Below are positions 6,933 to 15,402 of a stretch of 24,505 bases of DNA, piece by piece. How positions within the stretch are numbered: position 1 is the stretch's first letter; every line of letters starts with the position of its first letter. Under the pieces are notes generated by a model, which was not told the origin of the DNA, ran no database searches, and saw only the letters and a program-made list of their open reading frames with translations. Position numbers and translations under genes: made by a program. Origin of the DNA: JALZAA01 sp035938395 (GTDB lineage: Bacteria > Actinomycetota > Acidimicrobiia > IMCC26256 > JACDBD01); assembly GCA_035938395.1 (NCBI GenBank), contig DASZGY010000006.1, positions 1 to 24,505 on the forward strand, in the 5' to 3' direction.

Positions 6933-7541
6933 TCAGCTGGTGAGCTGCTCGATCTTGTACAAGATCGTGCGCCGGGCGCGGTGTGCCTCCTCGTAGGCGC
7001 GCACCGCGTCGAGCTCGCTCGGCGGGAGGCCGTCGAGCCGCTCCACGACCTGCGAGGCCGACAGCTCGTCGTAGTCGGGGATCACGAGCGTCGTCGCCGC
7101 CGGCGCGGGCGCAGCAGTCGTGGCGGTGGAGGTGTTGGTGGACTCCCCCGCCGGCTTGCTCGCCGCCCTCGAGTTCGCCGCCGCGCGATCCGGTCGCGGC
7201 GCGGGTGCCGGCGACGGCGTGTCGTCGGCTGCGTCGGGGACGCCGCCGTCGTCTTCCGCGCCGCCGAGCACCGACTCCGCGCCCTTGCGCGCCAGCGCGA
7301 TCCCCTTCTCGACGTGCTCGCGGACCTTCGGCCCGCCGAAGTTCACGGCGAACTCCCCCATCGCCCTCGCCTGCGCGACCTGGTTCTCCGCCTGTTGACG
7401 GCGTTGCCCGAGCTCGGCCCGGCCCCTCGACACGAACAGGTTGACGAAAGTGGGCACGGTGTCGCGCAGGTACAGCGCGACACCGACGGGCGCGTAGACG
7501 AGGAGGTCGAGTGCCCGTTCGGTCCTACCGTCGTCGCTCAC
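6933..7541 (-). CDS. hypothetical helical protein with low-complexity linker
   Basis: A 202-residue protein with no enzymatic motif that I recognise. Three parts are seen. Residues 1-90 form an amphipathic helical region (VYAPVGVALYLRDTVPTFVNLFVSRG, then a charged coiled-coil-like stretch with RAELGQRRQQAENQVAQ). Residues 95-150 are an Ala/Pro/Thr-rich linker. The last 50 residues (PDYDELSASQVVERLDGLPPSEL, AVRAYEEAHRARRTILYKIEQL) are a compact helical module that I recall seeing at the C-terminus of other actinobacterial proteins. The N-terminal helices could associate with membrane. Its GTG start overlaps the lnt stop codon by 4 nt (GTGA), so its translation is probably coupled to Lnt, which hints at an envelope-linked role. 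That role is inference. Confidence 0.75.
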   Translation of the reverse strand: MSDDGRTERALDLLVYAPVGVALYLRDTVPTFVNLFVSRGRAELGQRRQQAENQVAQARAMGEFAVNFGGPKVREHVEKGIALARKGAESVLGGAEDDGGVPDAADDTPSPAPAPRPDRAAANSRAASKPAGESTNTSTATTAAPAPAATTLVIPDYDELSASQVVERLDGLPPSELDAVRAYEEAHRARRTILYKIEQLTS

Positions 7542-9103
7542 GTCACCCTCCCGCTCCCGACTGGTTCCCGTTCTTCGGCGGCGAGTCTAGGGAACGTCGC
7601 CCGGGGGCGGCGCACGCGGCTCGCGACCGCGGCTCCCAGGAGCAGCAGCGCGCTCGCGGCGACCGCCCACTCCCCGAACCGCACGTACGGCGTCTCCCCG
7701 GTGGTCGTCGTGACGGTGTCGCTGACGATGGCCTGATGGAACAGCTTCGTCTCGTTGCGCACGTCGCCGTTGGCGTCGATGACCGCGCTGATCCCGGAGA
7801 TGGACGACTGGAGGAACGGGCGACCGGTCTCGGCCGCCCGCATCTGCGTCTGGGCGATGTGCTGAGCGGCGTTCGCCGACCGCCGGTACGACCGGTTGTT
7901 CGTGCTGACCACGACGACCTCGGCGCCGCGGTGGACGAAGTCGCGGACGAGCGGCGCGAAGGCCGACTCGAAGCAGATCACGCTGGCCAGCCGGTGCCCC
8001 TTGACCCGGAAGATCGTCCGCGACTTCCCGGGCGAGTAGTCGTAGGGGATGCGGTCGACGATCCCCGTCCAGTCGACGAGCGACCGGAACGGCACGTACT
8101 CGCCGAACGGGACGAGGTGCTCCTTGGCGTACGTGCCCGCAAGACGCCCGCTCGGCTCGTAGAGCTGGTTCTGGTTGAACTCACGTCCGTCGGGGGCGGG
8201 GACGGCGGCGTTCGCGAGCACGTCGGCGCCGTGCCGCTCCCCCACCGCGACCAGGCGGCTGCGAAGGGTCGGGTTGCTCTCCGGGCTGAAGTCGTCGAGC
8301 GACGACTCGGGGAACACGACGAGGTCGTACGGGCCGCGCAGGCGGTCCGCGAGCGCGAGGTGATGCTCGGTGAGGTATCCGCTCTGCTTCTCTTCGGCCG
8401 TCAGATAGCGGTCCTGGTCGTTCCCCTGCAGCAGCGCGACCCGAAGTCTTCCGGTCGGGTGGGTCTGGTACCGCGCGACGTCGGCGACGGCGACAGCGAC
8501 GACGACCAAGCCGACCCCGGCCGTCGCGACGATCATCGATCGCCGCGCGTGCACGCGAATCGCAACCGCGAGCTCGACGAGGTACGCGTTCACCACGACG
8601 AGAACGAACGAGACGAGCGCGACACCGCCCCAGCTCGCCACCGCGCGCGCGGGAGGGAAATCGTGGAGCGCCACGCCGAGGTCTCCCCACGGCAGGCCGC
8701 CGAACGGCCAGCGTGCGCGCAATGCCTCGGGAACGACCCACGCCGCCGCGATGAACCACGGTGACCGGAGACCGGCGCGGTCCAGGCACCCCACCAGGTA
8801 CCCGCTCAGGGCGGTGAACGCCGCCCATGCCGCGACGACCGGCACGATGGCGACGATCCCGAAGTACCAGAGCCAATACATGAGGATCCCGGCGAACACG
8901 ACGCCGAACACGAACCCGTACAGCGCGGCTCGAGCCGGGCTGGCGCCCCGCCACGCCCAGATCAGGGGGACGAGCGCAACGAGCGCGAGCGCACCGATGT
9001 CGAAGGCGGGGAACGCCAGCGCCAGCAGCACTCCGGACAGGGCCGCGGCGGCCATGCGACGTTGCACTCCGCGGTCGCGCAGGACCCTGCCGATGCGACT
9101 CAT
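7538..9103 (-). CDS. lnt: apolipoprotein N-acyltransferase
   Basis: An integral membrane enzyme of 521 residues that adds the third acyl chain to the N-terminal cysteine of lipoproteins. Seen: hydrophobic segments fill residues 15-130 and 155-205 (GVLLALAFPAFDIGALALVALVPLIW and following), then a carbon-nitrogen hydrolase (nitrilase) domain from about 220 to 470, then a final membrane segment near 480-497. The catalytic triad of the family is present: E266 in VVFPESS, K327 in YAKEHLVPFGEYVPF and C377 in VICFESAF. The start is ATG 9103. Unlike the fused Ppm1 of M. tuberculosis, no polyprenol-phosphate mannose synthase domain is attached. It lies 56 nt after the DUF4193-like gene and overlaps the next gene by GTGA. 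Confidence 0.93.
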   Translation of the reverse strand: MSRIGRVLRDRGVQRRMAAAALSGVLLALAFPAFDIGALALVALVPLIWAWRGASPARAALYGFVFGVVFAGILMYWLWYFGIVAIVPVVAAWAAFTALSGYLVGCLDRAGLRSPWFIAAAWVVPEALRARWPFGGLPWGDLGVALHDFPPARAVASWGGVALVSFVLVVVNAYLVELAVAIRVHARRSMIVATAGVGLVVVAVAVADVARYQTHPTGRLRVALLQGNDQDRYLTAEEKQSGYLTEHHLALADRLRGPYDLVVFPESSLDDFSPESNPTLRSRLVAVGERHGADVLANAAVPAPDGREFNQNQLYEPSGRLAGTYAKEHLVPFGEYVPFRSLVDWTGIVDRIPYDYSPGKSRTIFRVKGHRLASVICFESAFAPLVRDFVHRGAEVVVVSTNNRSYRRSANAAQHIAQTQMRAAETGRPFLQSSISGISAVIDANGDVRNETKLFHQAIVSDTVTTTTGETPYVRFGEWAVAASALLLLGAAVASRVRRPRATFPRLAAEEREPVGSGRVT

Positions 9104-9159
9104 CAGGTCATGCTCGCATTCGCGGGCTACGCGACGGCGTCAGCCCGATCCCGGAACCG

Positions 9160-9651
9160 TCACGCGCAGTCGCGGCAGAGCATGCGCTTGGAGTCGGCGA
9201 GCTGACTGCGCGGCAACACCAGGAAACACGACGCGCACAGGAACTCGCCCGGGCGCCGAGGAACGATTCGCGCCGGCCCGTCGCCTCGTTCGTCGACGTC
9301 GGGTTCCTCCTCCTCGGCTTCCTCCTCTTCGTCCTCGAGCGTCGCGCTCGCGGTGCGCTCCTGGAGCAGGACGTCGAGCGGCTCCTCGACGTCGTCGGGA
9401 TGCAGCTCCTCGTCGAGGTCGACGACGTCCTCTTCCTCTTCGGTCGTCTCGGCCGCTGCCTTCGCCGGCTCCGCCACGACGACCTCGGGCACGGCCGCGG
9501 TGTCGTCTTCTTCTTCTTCGGCGTCGTCGTCGAGCGCGACGTCGTCGTCTTCGAGGTCGTCGTCTTCCTCGAGATCGTCTGCGTCCTCGAGGTCGGGTTC
9601 CTCGAGGTCGGGTTCGTCGAGGGATTCCTCGTCGAGGTCGTTGTCGCTCAT
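9160..9651 (-). CDS. DUF4193-like acidic protein with C-terminal zinc ribbon
   Basis: A 163-residue protein with two parts. Residues 1-125 are extremely acidic, dominated by Asp and Glu (for example DLEEDDDLEDDD), and are probably disordered. The last 40 residues form a small four-cysteine module: FLCASCFLVLPRSQLADSK then LCRDCA, which matches the DUF4193 family of Actinomycetota (EF.C.SCFLV..RS.LA....ICRDCA). The cysteines should bind zinc. The family has no settled function that I know of. Here the acidic arm is much longer than in the roughly 100-residue relatives I recall. The start is ATG 9651, with GGAG about 10 nt upstream. A TATACT -10 lies about 90 nt upstream. It is the first gene of the lnt run. 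Confidence 0.82.
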   Translation of the reverse strand: MSDNDLDEESLDEPDLEEPDLEDADDLEEDDDLEDDDVALDDDAEEEEDDTAAVPEVVVAEPAKAAAETTEEEEDVVDLDEELHPDDVEEPLDVLLQERTASATLEDEEEEAEEEEPDVDERGDGPARIVPRRPGEFLCASCFLVLPRSQLADSKRMLCRDCA

Positions 9652-9740
9652 GGGTGTTCAGCTCCGCGAGGCGTCTGCCGGAAGGAACGGCCCCCGCTGC
9701 GCCTCGCTGACCGGCGGGTTCCCGGGGCCGTGGGGCCGGG

Positions 9741-9746
9741 AGTATA
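9741..9746 (-). promoter_or_regulatory. putative -10 element of the DUF4193-lnt run
   Basis: TATACT on the minus strand is close to TATAAT. It would start a transcript about 80 nt before the DUF4193-like gene. The -35 region (near TTGTGC, spaced too far) is weak. Confidence 0.35.
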
Positions 9747-9836
9747 ACGCCGCGCCCCTGAGGTGCTGCACAACGAGGCGAGGCGCTCGCGCATTCCCGA
9801 GCACTGGATGCCGGGCCCGGAGACGGGCAGAACGAA

Positions 9837-9928
9837 GGGGTCCAGGAGACCGTTGGGGCCACTGTTTGGCCCACGCCGCCCTGGCAGCGGGGTTATTCCA
9901 GCGTTCTCTACTTGGTCTCCCGGACCCC
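9837..9928 (-). ncRNA. candidate structured RNA (long stem with two internal hairpins)
   Basis: A 15-bp inverted repeat (9837-9851 with 9914-9928) encloses two more hairpins. One is GGGCC/GGCCC at 9856-9860 and 9868-9872, with a 7-nt loop. The other is CGCCGC/GCAGCG at 9874-9879 and 9884-9889, with a 4-nt loop. The single mismatch in the long stem is A-C on the plus strand but a G-U pair on the minus strand, and the same is true of the mismatch in the second hairpin. Both therefore favour a minus-strand RNA. I do not recognise a known family; no RNase P, SRP, tmRNA or riboswitch signature is seen. A 6S-like regulator or an upstream leader element are options. Confidence 0.45.
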
Positions 9929-9960
9929 CAACACCCCGCACCGCCCCTTCCGAACGAGCT

Positions 9961-10001
9961 CCGCGGCATCGCCACCGGAAGACCCACGACCGGTATCGCG
10001 G
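9961..10001 (-). repeat. two-tier hairpin upstream of the candidate RNA
   Basis: CCGCG (9961-9965) pairs with CGCGG (9997-10001). Inside it ACCGG (9974-9978) pairs with CCGGT (9990-9994) around an 11-nt loop. It would be the first structure in a minus-strand transcript begun near 10010. Pairing is perfect in both tiers but short, so chance is possible in such GC-rich DNA. Confidence 0.3.
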
Positions 10002-10016
10002 CGCAGGGATGAGCGT

Positions 10017-10047
10017 GTAGTACGCCCGAGATCCGGAGCCGTGTCAA
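10017..10047 (-). promoter_or_regulatory. putative promoter for minus-strand RNA in the spacer
   Basis: A consensus -35 TTGACA lies at 10047-10042 on the minus strand. The best -10-like hexamer, TACTAC at 10022-10017, is 19 nt away, longer than ideal and only a partial match. A start near 10010 would precede the folded element. Confidence 0.3.
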
Positions 10048-10133
10048 GGGTCAGGCGCGTTCGCGTCGGCTTCGTGACCAGCACCGTCGCGCGTCGATGC
10101 TGCTCAGCGCGTCGGAGATTTTTTCGTCCGGAT

Positions 10134-11738
<1,605 letters not shown>

Positions 11739-11770
11739 GCGGCGGTCCGGGTCCGGTGGACGGGTGGCTG

Positions 11771-11794
11771 ATCGTACCGGCGCCCCTCGAGGGG
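11771..11794 (-). promoter_or_regulatory. putative thyX-like promoter with palindromic box
   Basis: Minus-strand TACGAT (11776-11771) fits a TANNNT -10 for the ThyX-like gene. A perfect 12-bp palindrome, CCCCTCGAGGGG at 11783-11794, sits 6 nt upstream, where the -35 would be, so it could be an operator. It could also be the end of the upstream lipid-kinase-like transcript. The 94-nt spacer shows nothing else. Confidence 0.3.
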
Positions 11795-11832
11795 TCGGCG
11801 GATGGCGTGCCGTCCCTTGCCCCCGTGTCGCC

Positions 11833-12492
11833 TTACACCAGCAGCCGGATGGCCGCGGGTACGAGTGTCACCGCGAGCCGGGTCGTCCGGCCCCTGGGAT
11901 GCCCGTCGACCTCGACCGGCCGCCCCCGCCCGGCGACCTCGACCTCGACCCGGCGGGCCCGTCCGGCTCGGATCCCGGGGTGGGGCACGTGGGTGCCGGT
12001 CGGGAGCCGGCGGCGCATCGGACGGCGAGCGCGGCGCGTGAGCGCGTAGACCTGGACCTCCGCCCAGCCGTCGCCGGGGTGGCCGCGGGGAACGACGTCG
12101 GCCCCGCGCAGGAACTGGCCGCTCGCCACGACGACGGTGGTGGCACGACCGCGGAACCACGGACGGCCGTCGACCCGCACGGTGATGTCCGACGCGCGGG
12201 CGCTCCATCGCAGCCGGTCCGGGGGTGAGCCGAGCACCACCGCGTTGACGGCGCCGCCTTCGGGCTCGACCTCCAGGGCGTCGATGGCAACCTCGGTGGC
12301 GCCGGTGCTCGCGGGCCCGAGCCCCAGGGCGCGCGCGATGTCGGACCGGGGTGATGGTCGGAATCGCACCAGCGCGCCGCGATTGCTCACCGCGACTCCG
12401 GCGAGATCGGCGTCGTCGCCGGCGACTTCGAGATCGGGTGGACCCGAGGCGGCGTGTCCCCACGGGTCGCCGGGGCGCAGCGGACGCGTCAC
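11833..12492 (-). CDS. truncated diacylglycerol-kinase-like (lipid kinase C-terminal) protein
   Basis: A 219-residue protein. Seen: alternating strands through residues 60-215, including AVSNRGALVRFRPSPRSDIARALG, TEVAIDALEV, ITVRVDGRPWFRGRATTVVVASGQFLRGADVVP and HPGDGWAEVQVYALTRR, ending in RGRPVEVDGHPRG..TRLAVTLVPAAIRLLV. This resembles the C-terminal beta-sandwich half of DagK/YegS-type lipid kinases (the VxNGxxxGGG and DG.L.V segment). The N-terminal catalytic half with its GGDGT motif is absent, so kinase activity is not expected. The start is GTG 12492, which overlaps the helY stop by 4 nt (GTGA). A longer upstream reading inside helY is unlikely because it would be Arg-rich shadow sequence. 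It is the last gene of the tat-helY run. Function unknown. Confidence 0.65.
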   Translation of the reverse strand: MTRPLRPGDPWGHAASGPPDLEVAGDDADLAGVAVSNRGALVRFRPSPRSDIARALGLGPASTGATEVAIDALEVEPEGGAVNAVVLGSPPDRLRWSARASDITVRVDGRPWFRGRATTVVVASGQFLRGADVVPRGHPGDGWAEVQVYALTRRARRPMRRRLPTGTHVPHPGIRAGRARRVEVEVAGRGRPVEVDGHPRGRTTRLAVTLVPAAIRLLV

Positions 12493-15155
12493 CGACCGAC
12501 GACGCTCGACGCCGCGATCACGCCGCGGAAGCAGGCGTCGGCCGCGGCGCGCGCCGTCGTCGCCGTCTCCGGCTTCGGCGCGACGTCGCCGATCTGCCGG
12601 AGGAGGTCGATGCACTGCTTGACGTGGCGCACGAAGTCGCCGCCGGTCATCTCGGTGTCATCGCCGAGCACGTCGGCGAGATCCTCGCCCACGACCCAGT
12701 CGTATGCGTACGGGACGAATCCGGGATCCGGGGCGCGCGTCTCAGACAGGCCGGCGTCGTCCTCGTTGTGGTTGAGGTCCTGGGCGATGTGTTCGAGCGC
12801 CCGCCACCGTGTCGCGAGCGCGCGGGTGGGCCAGCGGGCGGGCGGTAGCGGACCGGCGCCGTCCGGACCACGCCGCTCGTACGTGAAGCACGACGCGAGC
12901 GCCGCGATCTCGGCGGCGTCGAGGTCGTCGAGGAGCCCATCGCGCAGCGACTCGGCGACGACGAGATCGGTCTCGGTGTAGAGGTGGGCGAGGACGTTGC
13001 CCCACTCCGTGACCGACCAGTCATCGACGTATCCCCACGCTTCGAGGACGCGCAGGACGCGGTCGAACTGGCGGGCGAGGCTCTCGCTGCGGCCGCGCAC
13101 GCGGCGCTCGAGGCGTGCCACCTCGCGCTCGAGGCGCTCGGCCGAGGTGGCCGCTCGCACCCTCGCCTCGCGGTCGCGATCGCCCGCAACCGGGTGCCCG
13201 TCGAGCTGTGCTTCGAGCTCCGACGCCCGGTTCGTCGAGCGCCCCTTCTTTCGGTGATCGGCGCGCTGGGGACGCACCCGGCGAAGGCGATCCGCGACCT
13301 CGCGCCGGAATTGGCTGCGACGCGGCGCGTACGGCAGGGGCAGCTCGATCTGCCCCGCGCTCGTCGGCGGCTCGTCGAAGTCGCCGGCGCCCAGACGGAG
13401 GAGTTCGCCTCCTTCGCTCAGCGCGAGCACCTGGGGGGCGCCCCGGCGGCTTCGTTCGTGGCCGAGCACGGCGACGCGGCCGTGCCGGCCCGGTCTGACG
13501 ACGACGTCCCCGGGCTTGAGGCGCTCGATCGCATCCGCCGCGCGGCCGGAGGTGCGGCGCCCGCGCCGTTCGGCGTCCACGGCGGCGCTGAGACGCCGGT
13601 AGTCGTCGATGTCGCCGGGACCTCGCCGGGCCGTGTCGCGGTGCCGGGCCAGCAGCTCACGGCTGCGCTCCAGCTGTCGTTCGAGCGCGACGACGTCACG
13701 GTCCGTCTGGAACTGCGCGAACGACAGGTTGAGCAGGTGGTGCGCGACCTCGGCGGGATATCTCTGCACGAGATTCGCGGCCATGTTGTACGTCGGTCGG
13801 AACGACGAGCGCAGCGCGTACGTGCGGCGGGACGCGAGCGACGCGACCTGGTCGAAGGGCACGAACGGGCTCCAGCACACGACCGCGTACCCGACCTCGT
13901 CGATCCCCCGCCGCCCGGCGCGCCCGGTGAGCTGCGTGTATTCGCCGGGCGTGAGGAACTCGTGCTGCTCGCCCGTGAACTTCGACAGCTTCTCGATCAC
14001 TACCGACCGGGCGGGCATGTTGATCCCGAGCGACAGCGTCTCCGTCGCGAACACCATCTTCACGAGGCCGGCACCGAACGCCTCCTCGACCGCTTCCTTC
14101 ATCGGGGGGACCATCCCGGCGTGGTGCGCGGCGAGGCCGGCCTCGAGGCCGGTGATCCACTCGCCGTAGCGCAGGACCTCGAGGTCCTCGTCGGACAGGG
14201 CGTCGATGTGCTCCTCGGCGATGCGACGGATCGCGGCCCGTTCGTCCGAGGTCGTCAGCCGGAGCCCGCCGGACACGCATTGCTGGACCGCTTGATCGCA
14301 CCCGGCGCGGCTGAACACGAACGTGATCGCCGGCAGCATGCGCCGCTCCGAGAGGACCTCGACGATCTCGACCCGCCGCGGGGTCTTCAGCCGGCTGCGT
14401 GGGCGACCTCGCCCGCCCGGTGGCCGCCCACCGCTCGAGTCGAGGCGCGCCGCTTCGGGGTTGGGTCGCGCTTCTCCGTCGCGCTCGACGAACGTCGGGA
14501 GCAGGTGAACCTGATCGCCGCTCCGCTCCCCCACCATGTAGAGATGCTCGAGGCGGACCGGTCGCCGCTCCTCGATGACCGCCGCCGTCTCTCCCCGCAC
14601 CGTCTCGACCCACGCTGCGAACTCCTCGGCGTTCGAGACCGTGGCCGACAGGCACACCACGCGGACGTCGGGCGGGAGGTGGATGATGACCTCCTCCCAC
14701 ACCGCGCCCCGGTACGGGTCCTGGAGGTAGTGCACCTCGTCGAGGATCACGAAGCGCAGACCCTCGAGGGTCGACGACCGCGCGTAGATCATGTTGCGCA
14801 GCACCTCGGTCGTCATGACCACGACCGGGGCGTTGCCGTTGATCGAGTTGTCCCCCGTGAGGAGCCCGACGCGCTGGGTGCCGTGCTCGCGGCTCAAGTC
14901 CCCGAACTTCTGGTTGGACAGCGCCTTGAGCGGCGTGGTGTAGAAAGCCTTGCCGCCGTCCTCCAAGGCGTTGACGATCGCGTACTCGGCGACGACCGTC
15001 TTGCCGGACCCCGTCGGCGCGGCGACGAGCACCGACTGGCCGTCGTCGATCGCGTCGAGCGAGCGGCGTTGGTAGGAGTCGAGGGGGAACGGCCGGCTCG
15101 ACTCGAACGACTCGCGCCGGCTTGCGTGCTCGTCCGCGACCCGGGCTTCGGTCAC
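12489..15155 (-). CDS. helY: Ski2-like DEAD/DEAH-box RNA helicase HelY
   Basis: An 888-residue ATP-dependent helicase of the Ski2/Mtr4 group, thought to act on RNA in the cytosol. Seen: the Q-motif region PFPLDSYQRRSLDAI, Walker A APTGSGKT (46-53), PLKALSNQKF, TTEVLRNMIY, DEVH box (139-142), SAT (170-172), HHAGMVPPMKEAVE, ATETLSLGINMPAR and motif VI QLTGRAGRRG (408-417). The C-terminal DSHCT-type domain includes DPGFVPYAYDWVVGEDLADVL and EMTGGDFVRHVKQCIDLLRQI. Between them lies a long charged region typical of the family. The start is GTG 15155, 4 nt after the small membrane protein gene; GAGG precedes it closely. It occupies the same place next to tatA-tatC and the paf genes as in mycobacteria, which supports orthology with HelY. 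Confidence 0.94.
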   Translation of the reverse strand: MTEARVADEHASRRESFESSRPFPLDSYQRRSLDAIDDGQSVLVAAPTGSGKTVVAEYAIVNALEDGGKAFYTTPLKALSNQKFGDLSREHGTQRVGLLTGDNSINGNAPVVVMTTEVLRNMIYARSSTLEGLRFVILDEVHYLQDPYRGAVWEEVIIHLPPDVRVVCLSATVSNAEEFAAWVETVRGETAAVIEERRPVRLEHLYMVGERSGDQVHLLPTFVERDGEARPNPEAARLDSSGGRPPGGRGRPRSRLKTPRRVEIVEVLSERRMLPAITFVFSRAGCDQAVQQCVSGGLRLTTSDERAAIRRIAEEHIDALSDEDLEVLRYGEWITGLEAGLAAHHAGMVPPMKEAVEEAFGAGLVKMVFATETLSLGINMPARSVVIEKLSKFTGEQHEFLTPGEYTQLTGRAGRRGIDEVGYAVVCWSPFVPFDQVASLASRRTYALRSSFRPTYNMAANLVQRYPAEVAHHLLNLSFAQFQTDRDVVALERQLERSRELLARHRDTARRGPGDIDDYRRLSAAVDAERRGRRTSGRAADAIERLKPGDVVVRPGRHGRVAVLGHERSRRGAPQVLALSEGGELLRLGAGDFDEPPTSAGQIELPLPYAPRRSQFRREVADRLRRVRPQRADHRKKGRSTNRASELEAQLDGHPVAGDRDREARVRAATSAERLEREVARLERRVRGRSESLARQFDRVLRVLEAWGYVDDWSVTEWGNVLAHLYTETDLVVAESLRDGLLDDLDAAEIAALASCFTYERRGPDGAGPLPPARWPTRALATRWRALEHIAQDLNHNEDDAGLSETRAPDPGFVPYAYDWVVGEDLADVLGDDTEMTGGDFVRHVKQCIDLLRQIGDVAPKPETATTARAAADACFRGVIAASSVVGR

Positions 15156-15159
15156 GACC

Positions 15160-15402
15160 TCACGGCGTGCTCGCAGACGGCGCCGGCAGTGGCGCTTGGC
15201 CCGGAAGGCTCGGCGAGCTCGGGATCGACAGGGGCGTGCTGTTGCTCGGCTGCCCCGATCCCGATTTGCCGCCGGGCTGCAGGAACCAGATCAGCGCGAC
15301 CGTCACCACGAGGACGCCGACGACGGCCGCGACCGCCGTGAGGACCTCGCGGCGGCTGCGGGGAGGCCGGTAGGCGTCGCGCCGGCGGCGAGGTGGGCTC
15401 AT
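15160..15402 (-). CDS. small single-pass membrane protein
   Basis: An 80-residue protein. Seen: a basic N-terminus (SPPRRRRDAYRPPRSRR), one hydrophobic segment at about residues 20-41 (VLTAVAAVVGVLVVTVALIWFL) and an outer tail rich in Ser, Pro and Gly. Positive charges before the segment predict the tail to lie outside the membrane. The ATG start overlaps the tatC stop by 4 nt (ATGA), and its stop lies 4 nt before helY. It sits within a larger open frame that runs antisense-like through tatC; the coupled ATG is far more plausible. I do not recognise a family. Its place suggests co-expression with the Tat translocase, which may or may not mean a shared role. Confidence 0.7.
   Translation of the reverse strand: MSPPRRRRDAYRPPRSRREVLTAVAAVVGVLVVTVALIWFLQPGGKSGSGQPSNSTPLSIPSSPSLPGQAPLPAPSASTP

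Larger units (their letters stand above)
9652..10133. other. 482-nt spacer between thyX-like gene and DUF4193 gene
   Basis: Both flanking genes are on the minus strand. The spacer contains the folded element 9837-9928, an upstream hairpin at 9961-10001 and a consensus TTGACA on the minus strand at 10042-10047. Several open frames cross it in all directions, but none has a recognisable product or start signal, so no coding sequence is called. Confidence 0.6.

Noticed and set aside
5640..9650. The 5622-9651 run as a defence or metabolic island
   Set aside because: Composition matches the neighbours, the genes are ordinary single-copy families and no mobility genes are present.
9353..10012. Ser-rich plus-strand frame opposite the DUF4193-like gene
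   Set aside because: The poly-Ser is the complement of Asp/Glu codons of the acidic arm; the cysteine ribbon on the minus strand shows the true frame.
9658..10047. 129-residue minus-strand frame in the 482-nt spacer
   Set aside because: No ribosome site, no family resemblance, and it overlaps the folded RNA candidate; two other frames are equally open there.
12984..15341. 785-residue open frame on the plus strand, antisense to helY
   Set aside because: It is a shadow of a high-GC gene: Arg/Asp/Leu-rich with no domain, while the minus-strand frame has every helicase motif.
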